From Marinibacterium sp050389775 (GTDB lineage Bacteria > Pseudomonadota > Alphaproteobacteria > Rhodobacterales > Rhodobacteraceae): a stretch of 64,000 nucleotides of DNA. Made by a program: the position numbers and the translations under genes. The notes below the pieces were generated by a model. The model was not told the origin of the DNA and did no database searches. It was given only the letters and a program-made list of their open reading frames with translations. The stretch's first letter is position 1, and each line of letters begins with the position of its first letter. Below are positions 26,045 to 33,679 of the stretch, one piece after another. The stretch is taken from the NCBI RefSeq assembly GCF_050389775.1, contig NZ_CP177144.1, positions 434,001 to 498,000 on the forward strand. The letters run 5' to 3'.

Positions 26045-26977
26045 TCAATCGTCGGCCAAGGTGCCCCGCAGGGCGGCCAGCACGGCATCGGTATGGGTAT
26101 AGGGCAGCCCGTGCCCCGCGCCGTCGACGACCTCCTGCCGGGCGTGGCGGCTCCATTCCGTCAGCCGGCCCATGGCACTCAGCGGCACGACGGCATCCTC
26201 GCGGCCCCAGATCGCAATGACCGGCACGTCGCCCGCCCTCAGCGCCCGGTGATCGGCCTCGAAATCCTCTGACAGGATGCCCCGCAGGCTGGACAGCACC
26301 GCCGGCACGAACCCCCGCAGGCCCAGCTCGGCCTGCTGGCGGTCGACGATGCCGCTGACCGTGCTGGGCAGGTCGCGCTCGGCCTCGGTGCCCCGCCGGT
26401 GCTGGCCCGGGTAGAAGGCCAGCATCAGCCAGTCGCCCAGCACCGGCACGTCGCGGATCGTCCGGCTCATCCCCCGCAGCTTCAGCCCCATCCCCGCCGG
26501 GGCCAGCAGGATCAGCCGCCGGATGCGCTCGGGCGACCGGGCGGCAAAGGCCGTGGCAATCGCCCCGCCCATGGAATAGCCGAACAGCGTGATGTCGTCG
26601 TCGATGCCCTCGTGGGCCAGCAGGTCGTCAAGCTGGGTCAGGAAGAACGCCCGGTCCTGCAACCCGCAGGGCCGGTCCGAACAGCCCCGGCCGTAGAGGT
26701 CGTAGATCAGCACCCGGTAGCCCCAGCCGGCCAGCCCGCGCGCCAAGCCGCACCAGACGAAAGACGGCGTGGTCAGCCCGTGGACACAGACGGCCACCGG
26801 GCCGCGCAGGGGGCCGATCCACTGGTAATGGGTCACGCCCTGCGACAGCTCGGCAAAGTCGCCCTCGGCCGTGCGCCGCTGGCCCGCGTCGATCCGCGGG
26901 CGGGTCAGCTCGCGCAGGACCGGCCAGGCCAGCCCCGCGGCCAGCAGCAGGACAACAGCGGCCAGGACCCAGCTCAT
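26045..26977 (-). CDS. Alpha/beta hydrolase with N-terminal membrane anchor
   Basis: 310 residues from MSWVLAAVVLLLAAGLAWP, a single hydrophobic anchor. The hydrolase fold has the oxyanion HGLTTPSF, nucleophile elbow GYSMGG (serine near residue 133), the acid in IWGREDAVVP and the histidine in DGAGHGLPYTH, so it should be active. Its start overlaps the stop of the reductase gene (ATGA), and it is third in a three-gene minus-strand operon. Substrate unknown; the anchor suggests a lipid or other membrane-near ester. Confidence 0.88.
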   Translation of the reverse strand: MSWVLAAVVLLLAAGLAWPVLRELTRPRIDAGQRRTAEGDFAELSQGVTHYQWIGPLRGPVAVCVHGLTTPSFVWCGLARGLAGWGYRVLIYDLYGRGCSDRPCGLQDRAFFLTQLDDLLAHEGIDDDITLFGYSMGGAIATAFAARSPERIRRLILLAPAGMGLKLRGMSRTIRDVPVLGDWLMLAFYPGQHRRGTEAERDLPSTVSGIVDRQQAELGLRGFVPAVLSSLRGILSEDFEADHRALRAGDVPVIAIWGREDAVVPLSAMGRLTEWSRHARQEVVDGAGHGLPYTHTDAVLAALRGTLADD

Positions 26978-27912
26978 CCGGCGCGGCCGGGCTCGGCCCC
27001 GCCGGTCCAGCAATCCAGGATGTAGCGCGCGGTCATCAGGTCCAGATGCGCCCCGCCGCCGTTCTTGAACAGGGTGATCTCGTCGGCCGTGCCCCGGGTG
27101 AACCCGTCGAGCGCGTAATAATCCGCGCGGATGTCGTCGCGCCCGATGACACCCCGGGCCAGCGGCATCTTGAGCTCGCCGATATGGTCGAGCGTCGTGT
27201 CATGGCTGTCGACGTAGATCGTCGCCCGTTTCAGCGCCGTGTCGTCGGCCTCGCGCATGTCGGGGCGATAGGCCCCGATCAGGTTGACATGCTGGCCCGG
27301 CCGCAGCCAGTCGCCGCGCAGCACCGGATCGGTCGACATGGTCGCGCCCAGCACGATATCGGCCCGCGGCACGGCCTCGGCCAGATCGTCGGCGGCCTCG
27401 GCATTGCGATACCTGGCGGCCAGCGCACGGGCCCGGTCGGGCGTGCGGTTCCAGATGCGGAACCGGGCCTGGGGGAACCCGGCGGAAAAGGCCTCGACCA
27501 GCGTGCCCGACACCGTGCCGGCGCCCATGATCAGGATCTCGCGCACGTCGCGCGGGGCCAGCCACAGGGCGGCCAGCAGGCTGTCGCCGGCGGTCTTCCA
27601 CTTGGTCACCAGGTGGAAATCGATCAGCGCGGCCAGCATGCCGTCGTGATCGTCGAACAGCGTCACCGCCCCGTTGACCGACGGCTTGTCGGCCGCGGCA
27701 TTGCCCGGGAAGATCGTCGCCGTCTTGACCAACTGGCCCAGCCCGTCGATCCAGGCCGCCCGCGACAGCAGCGTGTCGTCGCCGCGATAGAGGAAGGTAT
27801 CGTCGATCTGGGCCTTGGGCAGGGTGTGCCCCCGGGCCAGGGCCTCGGTCAGCTTGAGCCAGTCGAGCCGCGCCTCGCCCTTGTCGAAGGGGATGTAGGT
27901 CGGCGCGCTCAT
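26974..27912 (-). CDS. Ornithine cyclodeaminase/mu-crystallin family NAD(P)-dependent enzyme
   Basis: 312 residues from MSAPTYIPFDKGEARLDW. Family features: KTATIFPGNAAADKPSVNG near residue 70, the Rossmann turn MGAGTVSGTLVEAF near residue 128, GATMSTDPVLRGDWLRPGQHVNLIGAY and a C-terminal TLFKNGGGAHLDL. Members reduce or deaminate small imines and amino acids (ornithine, alanine, iminosuccinate). The characteristic neighbours of the beta-hydroxyaspartate cycle are absent, so BhcD function is not supported. Both ends overlap their neighbours by four bases, which ties it to the HAD and hydrolase genes. Confidence 0.88.
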   Translation of the reverse strand: MSAPTYIPFDKGEARLDWLKLTEALARGHTLPKAQIDDTFLYRGDDTLLSRAAWIDGLGQLVKTATIFPGNAAADKPSVNGAVTLFDDHDGMLAALIDFHLVTKWKTAGDSLLAALWLAPRDVREILIMGAGTVSGTLVEAFSAGFPQARFRIWNRTPDRARALAARYRNAEAADDLAEAVPRADIVLGATMSTDPVLRGDWLRPGQHVNLIGAYRPDMREADDTALKRATIYVDSHDTTLDHIGELKMPLARGVIGRDDIRADYYALDGFTRGTADEITLFKNGGGAHLDLMTARYILDCWTGGAEPGRAG

Positions 27913-28529
27913 GCCGCTTCCGCCTCGGTCAGCAGGCCATGGCCGACCAGGCAGTCCGCCCAGCCGTCGGGCCCGGTGAACAGATGCGTCTGCCAGCCCC
28001 GCGCCTCGGCGGCGGCGATGTTGTCGGGCCGGTCGTCGGCGAACAGCAGCGCGCCCGGGGCGATGCCGCAATCGGCCTCGACCATGCGATAGATCTCGGG
28101 GTCGGGCTTGGTCACCTTCATGTGGCCGGACACGTACTTGCGGTCGAAATCGTCGAGGAACGGGTAATGGGTCAGCGCGTAGTCAAAGCTCTCGACCCCG
28201 AAATTGGTCAGCGAGAACACCGGGATGCCCTTGGCCCGCAGCGCCGATTGCAACCGCACCGACCGGGCGATGACCGGCTGGGCCATCTCGATCCAGCGGT
28301 CGTGCCACATGCGGATCTCGGCCCGCCAGTCGGGGTTGGCCTCGGCCGCGGCATAGACCGTGTCGGTGAAGTGGTGGCCCTTGTCGACCAGGTCGTTCAT
28401 GCCGTGCAGATCGACGGCCTCGAACATCGCCCGGCGGCGGTCCTCGCCGATCGCGGCATCGTAGAATCGTTCGGGTTGCCATTCGATCAGCACGTTGCCG
28501 ATGTCGAAGATGACGGCTTCTGGTCGCAT
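27909..28529 (-). CDS. HAD-superfamily phosphatase, YihX-like
   Basis: 206 residues. Motif I is FDIGNVLIEW with nucleophile D9; the second aspartate of DxD is replaced, as in YihX-type HAD-IA proteins. Motif II SLTNFG, a lysine in HMKVTKPDPEIYR and motif IV FADDRPDNIAAAEARGW are all present. YihX dephosphorylates alpha-glucose-1-phosphate; the substrate here is not determined. First gene of the three-gene minus-strand operon; its stop overlaps the next start as ATGA. A nested inverted repeat lies seven bases upstream of its start. Confidence 0.9.
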   Translation of the reverse strand: MRPEAVIFDIGNVLIEWQPERFYDAAIGEDRRRAMFEAVDLHGMNDLVDKGHHFTDTVYAAAEANPDWRAEIRMWHDRWIEMAQPVIARSVRLQSALRAKGIPVFSLTNFGVESFDYALTHYPFLDDFDRKYVSGHMKVTKPDPEIYRMVEADCGIAPGALLFADDRPDNIAAAEARGWQTHLFTGPDGWADCLVGHGLLTEAEAA

Positions 28530-28535
28530 TTCTCT

Positions 28536-28609
28536 GCCCCTTGCGTGGTCAAAAGTCTCCTAGAGACTTTTGGCAAATTTCTTTGAAAGAAATTTGGGGC
28601 GCAAGGGGC
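28536..28609. repeat. 74-bp nested inverted-repeat element (two hairpins inside an outer stem)
   Basis: The outer arms GCCCCTTGCG (28536-28545) and CGCAAGGGGC (28600-28609) are perfect complements. Between them are two perfect 10-bp hairpins, each with a 3-base loop: CAAAAGTCTC/GAGACTTTTG (28550-28572) and CAAATTTCTT/AAGAAATTTG (28574-28596). The whole can fold as a three-way junction. It sits 20 bases past the S-formylglutathione hydrolase stop and 7 bases before the HAD start. A terminator or REP-like element are both possible. Confidence 0.9.
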
Positions 28610-28629
28610 GGATGGGGTTGGACCCGGTC

Positions 28630-29460
28630 TCAGGCGAAAAGCGCCTCGGCATGGAAGGCCACGTGCTCTTCCATGAAGCTGGCCACGAAGAAGTAGCTGT
28701 GGTCATAGCCCTTCTGCAGGCGGAACGTGGCCGGCTGGCGGCGCGAGGCGATGGCATCGGCCATGATCTCGGGGCGCAGCAGGTCGATGAACTGGTCGGC
28801 CGAGCCGGTATCCATCAGCACCGGCCCGTCAAAGCCCTTCTCGCGCATCAGATGCGCGGCATCGTGCTTTTCCCAGGCCGTTTCGGTGCCGCCCAGGTAG
28901 GCCGTCAGCTGCTTGCGGCCCCAGTCCGAGCCCATCGGGTTGCAGATCGGCGAAAAGGCCGAGACCGAGCGGAACCGGCCGGGGGTGTTCATGGCGATGG
29001 TCAGCGCGCCGTGGCCGCCCATGGAATGGCCGGTGATCGACTGGCGGTCCATGTCGACGGCAAATTCCTTGCCGACCAGGGCGGGCAGCTCGTCGACGAT
29101 GTAATCCCACATGCGGAAATGGCTGGCCCAGGGGTCCTGGGTGGCATTGACATAGAACCCCGCGCCCTTGCCCAGGTCATAGGCGTCGTCATCGGCCACG
29201 TCGTCGCCGCGCGGCGAGGTATCGGGGAAGATCAGCCCGATGCCCTGGTCCGCCGCCCAGGCCTGGGCCCCGGCCTTGGTCATGGCGTTTTCATGGGTGC
29301 AGGTCAGGCCAGACAGGTACCACAGCAGCGGCACCGGGCCGTCGGCGGCTTCTTCCGGCAGGAACAGGCCGAAGGTCATGTCGCAATTGCAGGCGTCGGA
29401 ACGGTGGGTATAGACCCCCTGCGTGCCGCCGAAGCTGCGGTTTTCCGAAACGGTTTCCAT
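28630..29460 (-). CDS. fghA: S-formylglutathione hydrolase
   Basis: 276 residues from METVSENRSFGGTQG. Hydrolyses S-formylglutathione to formate and glutathione, the second step of glutathione-dependent formaldehyde removal. Esterase-D features: LPLLWYLSGLTCTHEN-like oxyanion region, nucleophile GHSMGGHGA (serine near residue 147), aspartate in MDTGSADQF and histidine in QKGYDHSYFF. Normal length. The glutathione-dependent formaldehyde dehydrogenase gene, often adjacent, is not in the window. Also called frmB. Confidence 0.94.
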   Translation of the reverse strand: METVSENRSFGGTQGVYTHRSDACNCDMTFGLFLPEEAADGPVPLLWYLSGLTCTHENAMTKAGAQAWAADQGIGLIFPDTSPRGDDVADDDAYDLGKGAGFYVNATQDPWASHFRMWDYIVDELPALVGKEFAVDMDRQSITGHSMGGHGALTIAMNTPGRFRSVSAFSPICNPMGSDWGRKQLTAYLGGTETAWEKHDAAHLMREKGFDGPVLMDTGSADQFIDLLRPEIMADAIASRRQPATFRLQKGYDHSYFFVASFMEEHVAFHAEALFA

Positions 29461-29669
29461 TCTGTCTCCCCCTTGGGACCTCATCTGGGTTCGTCCCGTA
29501 CCTACTAGCCGGCTATCCATCGGTAAAGGCGGACGAAAGGCGCAAGCTGCGTTGGGGGGGGGCGGGACGGTCAGTCGATCGGCGGGCAGGCAACACGGTC
29601 AGGCGGACGGGGCCGGCAGGCGGACAAAAGGCGCAGGGTTCGCCGCCTCGGGGACAGGCCGCCGGGCGG

Positions 29670-30596
29670 TCAGCCGCCGACCCAGGCGATAACCAGCGGC
29701 ACCGACAGGATGCTGGCCGTGGTCGAAATCAGGATCGCCGCCGACACGCGCTGGGGGGCGATGCCGTAATGCTGGGCCAGCATGAAGACATTGCCGGCCA
29801 CCGGCAGGGCCGCGGCCGAGATCGTGACCATGGCCGAGAAGGGATCGACGGGGAACAGCCAGAGCACGCCGATGGCCACGAAGAGCGGATGCAGCACCAG
29901 CTTGCACAGGCTCAGCCAGCCGGCCACGACCACCCGTTCGGCCGACTTGCTGGCCAGCGAGGCGCCGATGGCAAAGAGCGCGCCGGGCGTGGCCGCTCCG
30001 CCCAGGATGACCAGGAATTCGTCCAGCGGCCGGGGGATCGGGATTTCCAGCGCCGACCAGCTCAGCCCGGCAACGATCGACACGATCATCGGGTTCTTCA
30101 GCAGGCCCAGCCCGATCTGGCCAAAGGTCGCCAGCCCCAGCCGGCCGGTCCGCCCGGCATTGATCAGGATGACGATCAGGCTGGAAAACACGATCAGGTC
30201 GACGGTCAGCACCAGCATGTTCGGCCCGATGGCCGCCTCGCCGAACAGGGTGACGAACATCGGCAGGCCCAGGAACCCGACATTGCCGATCACCGCGCAT
30301 TGCGATTCGACCGCCGCCGTCTGCATGTCCAGCCCGCGCAGAAAGGCCACGCCCGTGGCCACCAGGTAGATGAAGGCCGTGCCCCACAGATACCCCGCGA
30401 CAAGGTTCCAATCGAGGATCTCGGCCAGCGACAGCGAGGCCGAGAACCGGAACAGCATGGCCGACAGGGCAAAGAAAAAGACGAACTTGGTCAGGTAGGC
30501 CGTGGCTTCCTCGGTAAAGAACCGCTGGCGGCCGGCCAGGAACCCCAGGCCGATGATCGCAAAAAAGGGAAGGGTTCTCAGAAAGATCTCGACCAT
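29670..30596 (-). CDS. AEC family transporter (auxin efflux carrier-like)
   Basis: 308 residues from MVEIFLRTLPFFAIIG. Ten hydrophobic segments in two halves of five, with the family landmark IGNVGFLGLPMFVTLFGE in helix 4 and ILGGAATPGALFAIGASLA in the second half. Bacterial AEC proteins export malonate, malate or other small acids. It is divergent from the TetR gene, which may regulate it. A nine-base G run (29554-29562) lies in the gap beyond its stop. Confidence 0.88.
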   Translation of the reverse strand: MVEIFLRTLPFFAIIGLGFLAGRQRFFTEEATAYLTKFVFFFALSAMLFRFSASLSLAEILDWNLVAGYLWGTAFIYLVATGVAFLRGLDMQTAAVESQCAVIGNVGFLGLPMFVTLFGEAAIGPNMLVLTVDLIVFSSLIVILINAGRTGRLGLATFGQIGLGLLKNPMIVSIVAGLSWSALEIPIPRPLDEFLVILGGAATPGALFAIGASLASKSAERVVVAGWLSLCKLVLHPLFVAIGVLWLFPVDPFSAMVTISAAALPVAGNVFMLAQHYGIAPQRVSAAILISTTASILSVPLVIAWVGG

Positions 30597-30775
30597 GGGC
30601 AAAGGCGTAGCGAAGCCGGGGGGGTACCGCAAGGCGCGACGCTCATTCGCGGGCGGGCTGATGTGCCGATGCCCATCACGGTGGCCCTGCCATTGCTTAC
30701 CCAAGGCTTACCCTGGGTCAATTGCACATCATCCGGCCGGACCGGAGCGCGGTATACCGCCGCCTGTGCTTGTCG

Positions 30776-30794
30776 AAACTGAACTGATCGGTTT
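30776..30794. promoter_or_regulatory. Candidate TetR operator
   Basis: AAACTGA-N5-TCGGTTT, an inverted repeat with one mismatch in seven, 34 bases before the TetR start in the divergent region shared with the AEC carrier. Confidence 0.4.
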
Positions 30795-30828
30795 ATGGTC
30801 GGAGCGGGACATTTCAAAGGGACATGAC

Positions 30829-31446
30829 ATGGGTGACGCCGCGACCGTGGTGCGCACGGGCCGCAAGTTCGAACAGGTGCTGGCCGGCGCGCGCGAGGTC
30901 TTCATGGCCGATGGATTCGAAGGCGCCAGCGTCGATGACATCGCCCGTTCGGCCGGCGTGTCCAAGGCCACGCTCTACAGCTATTTCCCCGACAAGCGCC
31001 TGTTGTTCATGGAAGTCGCGCGCCACGAATGCCAGCGCATGGCCGAGGAAACCGCCGCCCGGATCGACCCTGCCGCACCGCCGGCCGACGTGCTGACCAT
31101 GGCCGCCGTCGAGATCGTCAGCTTCATGCTGTCGGGCTTTGGCCTGCAGGTCTATCGCATCTGCGTGGCCGAGGCCGAACGCTTTCCCGAGCTGGGCCAG
31201 GCCTTTTACGAAAGCGGGCCGGTGCGCGGGCGGGAACGGCTGGCCGAGTATTTCCGCCATGCCTGCGCCCAGGGCGAATTGCAGATCGACGACATGGCCC
31301 TGGCGGCCGAGCAATTCTCGGAATTGTGCAAGTGCCGGCTGTGGCCCCGGGCGGTCTTTGGCCTGCAGACCGAGTTTTCCCGGGCCGAGATCATCGACGT
31401 GGCCCGCGAGGCCACGACCACCTTCCTGGCACGCTACGGCACGTGA
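30829..31446 (+). CDS. TetR/AcrR family transcriptional regulator
   Basis: 205 residues from MGDAATVVRTGRKFEQ, with AAAGGGA upstream. The N-terminal helix-turn-helix is clear (VDDIARSAGVSKATLYSYFPDKRLLF). The ligand-binding half resembles AcrR-like proteins with a TetR_C-type C-terminus (YFRHACAQGELQIDDMALAAEQFSEL). It contains a cysteine pair-like CKC near residue 167. Divergent from the AEC carrier, with a palindrome between them: it probably represses itself and perhaps the carrier. Confidence 0.9.
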   Translation: MGDAATVVRTGRKFEQVLAGAREVFMADGFEGASVDDIARSAGVSKATLYSYFPDKRLLFMEVARHECQRMAEETAARIDPAAPPADVLTMAAVEIVSFMLSGFGLQVYRICVAEAERFPELGQAFYESGPVRGRERLAEYFRHACAQGELQIDDMALAAEQFSELCKCRLWPRAVFGLQTEFSRAEIIDVAREATTTFLARYGT

Positions 31447-31531
31447 TGCGCCCGGCCGGCCCGGGCAGATCAGGGGCCCGCGCCACCCAGCCCCGCCAAC
31501 CAGGGCCGGGCGCAAGCCCGGCCAGAGGCGA

Positions 31532-32245
31532 TCAATCCAGCCGGCGCACCAGCAGCTGGTTGCTGTCGTCGCGCCGGGTTTCCAGCGTGCGGATGGCGCG
31601 GATCAGGTCGGACAGCTTGCGCTTGCCATAGGACCGCGTGTCGAAATCGGGGTTGGACGCGGTGATGAACTGGCCGATCGGCCCCAGCGCGTACCAATCG
31701 TCTTCCTGTTCGATCGTGTCCATCGCCCGGTAGACCAGGTCGCGCACCTCGTTGATCGACCGTTGCGTCTTGGGCGGCTCGTCGGCGGGCTTTTCGCCCT
31801 CGGCCCCGATATTTTCCAGGAAGATGAAGCGCTTGCATGCCTTGCGGAAGGCTTCGGGCGTGTTCATCTTGCCCATGCCGTAGACATCCAGCCCCTGTTC
31901 CCGCAGGCGTGAGGCCAGGCGGGTGAAATCGCTGTCGGACGACACCAGGGCAAAGCCGTCGAACCGGCCGGAATGCATCAGGTCCATGGCGTCGATGACC
32001 AGCGCGATGTCGCTGGCGTTCTTGCCCACGGTATTGGCCGGCTGGTGATGGGGCACCAGGCCGAATTCGGCCTGGACCTTCGACCATCCCGCCATCTGCT
32101 GGCTGGAAAAGTCGCCATAGCAGCGCCGGACCGACGCTTCGCCCAGGCGGGCGATCTCGTCGAAGATGGCCTTGGCATAGCGGGGCGAGGTGTTGTCGGC
32201 GTCGATCAGGACGGCGATCAGCGGGGTATCGGTGCGATCAGTCAT
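31532..32245 (-). CDS. NYN-domain protein with C-terminal OST-HTH-like domain (LabA/DUF88)
   Basis: 237 residues. Residues 8-150 are a PIN-like NYN ribonuclease fold with acidic residues in VLIDADNTS, SDIALVIDAMDL and VSSDSDFTRLASRL. Residues 165-237 look like an OST-HTH/LOTUS RNA-binding domain (SINEVRDLVYRAM..LGPIGQFI..DFDTRSYGKRKLSDLIRA). The architecture suggests RNA cleavage or processing; no bacterial target is known to me. Divergent from the universal stress protein gene. Confidence 0.88.
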   Translation of the reverse strand: MTDRTDTPLIAVLIDADNTSPRYAKAIFDEIARLGEASVRRCYGDFSSQQMAGWSKVQAEFGLVPHHQPANTVGKNASDIALVIDAMDLMHSGRFDGFALVSSDSDFTRLASRLREQGLDVYGMGKMNTPEAFRKACKRFIFLENIGAEGEKPADEPPKTQRSINEVRDLVYRAMDTIEQEDDWYALGPIGQFITASNPDFDTRSYGKRKLSDLIRAIRTLETRRDDSNQLLVRRLD

Positions 32246-32320
32246 GGGGCCTCTCTACGCGTGCGACGCCGGGCCGGCCAGATCCCGCGCAGCCCCCGGA
32301 CAAGATTTCCATTCCCGCGC

Positions 32321-32334
32321 TTGACGCAGGTCAA
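32321..32334 (+). promoter_or_regulatory. FnrL/FNR-type site upstream of the universal stress protein
   Basis: TTGACGCAGGTCAA: perfect TTGA-N6-TCAA dyad, with the next pair (C/G) also symmetric, as preferred by alphaproteobacterial FnrL. It lies 57 bases before the start codon, with TATCCT and TATCAT downstream as candidate -10 elements. Suggests induction at low oxygen. Confidence 0.65.
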
Positions 32335-32391
32335 GGCGATGCCAAGCTTTTATCCTGTACCAAGTGTATCATACAGCCCCAGGAGGTTCTC

Positions 32392-32838
32392 ATGTTTGAA
32401 ACGATTGTTGTCGGCGTGGACGGGTCCGAAGCCTCGGACAAGGCCATTCGCATGGCCTGTGACCTGGCGCAGAAATACGGCACCGACCTGCACCTGGTGC
32501 ATTCGCCCCAGCCGGAAACGGCGGTCTATGCCACGGCGGCTGTGGCCGGGTTCCCGGCCGTGGCCGAAATGCCGACCCAGGACGAGCTGGACCAGGCCGG
32601 CGAAGAGATCATGAAACTGGCGCTGGCGATCACGGCCGGGGCCGGGCTGACCGATGTGCAGACCCACATGCTGCGCGGCGATCCGGCCAACGAGCTGATC
32701 GATTGTGCCGCCCGGGTGGGCGCCGACCTGATCGTGACCGGCCGACGGGGGCTGGGCAACCTGGCCGGGCTGGTGCTGGGCTCGACCTCGCAGCGCATCA
32801 TGCATCATGCCAAATGCGCCGTGCTGACCGTGGCCTGA
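32392..32838 (+). CDS. Universal stress protein, UspA family
   Basis: 148 residues, single Usp domain. Starts FETIVVGVDGSEASDKA and carries the nucleotide-binding pattern G-x2-G-x9-G-S/T in GRRGLGNLAGLVLGSTS, so it belongs to the ATP-binding group. AGGAGG precedes the ATG. The FnrL-like site upstream points to oxygen control. Confidence 0.93.
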   Translation: MFETIVVGVDGSEASDKAIRMACDLAQKYGTDLHLVHSPQPETAVYATAAVAGFPAVAEMPTQDELDQAGEEIMKLALAITAGAGLTDVQTHMLRGDPANELIDCAARVGADLIVTGRRGLGNLAGLVLGSTSQRIMHHAKCAVLTVA

Positions 32839-32942
32839 CGGGCCATTGACATGCCGCTGACCGACCAATGAAGGGGCCGTGACCGGGCGCCCGCGCGGCT
32901 GCCCTGCCCGGCGCGACAGGCGCGGGCCCCCATTCGGATGAC

Positions 32943-32971
32943 CACCCGGCCCTCGCGGCCGGGTGTTTCCG
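32943..32971 (+). terminator. Rho-independent terminator downstream of the universal stress protein
   Basis: CACCCGGCC/GGCCGGGTG stem with a CTCGC loop, followed by TTTCCGTTTCC, about 105 bases after the stop. Confidence 0.75.
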
Positions 32972-33037
32972 TTTCCACAACCCGAACGGGCCATGCCGCG
33001 TCCCGCCGCCGGGCGGGGTGGCGCGCGGCGTGGCGGA

Positions 33038-33505
33038 TCACTCGCGATAGGTGGAATGGCAGGCCTTGCAGGTGCCGCCGATCTGGCCCAGGGCCGGGCC
33101 GACCGAGCCGGCGTCCGTCAGCGAGGCCTGGGCCGCGGTGGCGGCGTTTTCCAGGTCCATGGCCTTGGCCGCGAAATCGTCCCACTGGTCCCAGATGATC
33201 GGCTTGGCCTCGGATTCCGGGTCGTCTTCCTGCGGTTCGAACAGCGCCGGGATCTTGGCAGCCTCGGCGGCCATGGTCGCGGCGGCGGCCTGTGCGGCGG
33301 CGGCGTCAAAGGCCGTTGCGCCCTTCGCCATGTCACCCAGCACCTTGGTCTGGGCGCCGATGACCTTCATGGCCTCCATGCGGGCCTTCACGGCGGGGTT
33401 GGAAGCGTCGCTATGGGCATCCGTGGCCGAGGCGATGGTCAGGGTTGCGCCAAGCGCCGCGACAAAGGCGGTCGACAGGGCAATCGCGGTGATCTTGCTG
33501 GTCAT
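33038..33505 (-). CDS. Cytochrome c' family protein
   Basis: 155 residues. An N-terminal signal peptide (MTSKITAIALSTAFVAALGATLTIASA) is followed by an all-helical domain, with the haem motif CKACH near the C-terminus, the arrangement of cytochromes c'. Length fits a four-helix bundle. These periplasmic haem proteins bind nitric oxide and carbon monoxide. It is divergent from imuB and lies 200 bases beyond the universal stress protein. The GGAT..CAT region gives a normal start at 33505. Confidence 0.9.
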   Translation of the reverse strand: MTSKITAIALSTAFVAALGATLTIASATDAHSDASNPAVKARMEAMKVIGAQTKVLGDMAKGATAFDAAAAQAAAATMAAEAAKIPALFEPQEDDPESEAKPIIWDQWDDFAAKAMDLENAATAAQASLTDAGSVGPALGQIGGTCKACHSTYRE

Positions 33506-33653
33506 GGGATATCCTCATGGTTCTGGCAGATCGACAATGCGGAGATTCCGGCAACATATCCACGTTTGGCCCGGCTGCTGGCGAAACTGTGATCGCCCTG
33601 CCCGAAGACGCGGCAGGATCTCGACTCTGCGGGGCGACTCGCGGTAGAAATGA

Positions 33654-33668
33654 GAACATAGTGTGAAC
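33654..33668 (+). promoter_or_regulatory. Perfect LexA-type SOS box of imuB
   Basis: GAAC-ATAGTGT-GAAC, an exact match to the alphaproteobacterial site, 11 bases before the imuB start. It shares spacing and flank (TGAGAACA) with the dnaE2 box. Confidence 0.88.
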
Positions 33669-33679
33669 ATCTGCTGCCA

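Noticed and set aside
26974..27912. BhcD (iminosuccinate reductase) of the beta-hydroxyaspartate cycle
   Set aside because: Same family, but bhcA, bhcB and bhcC are not adjacent; the neighbours are a HAD phosphatase and a hydrolase.
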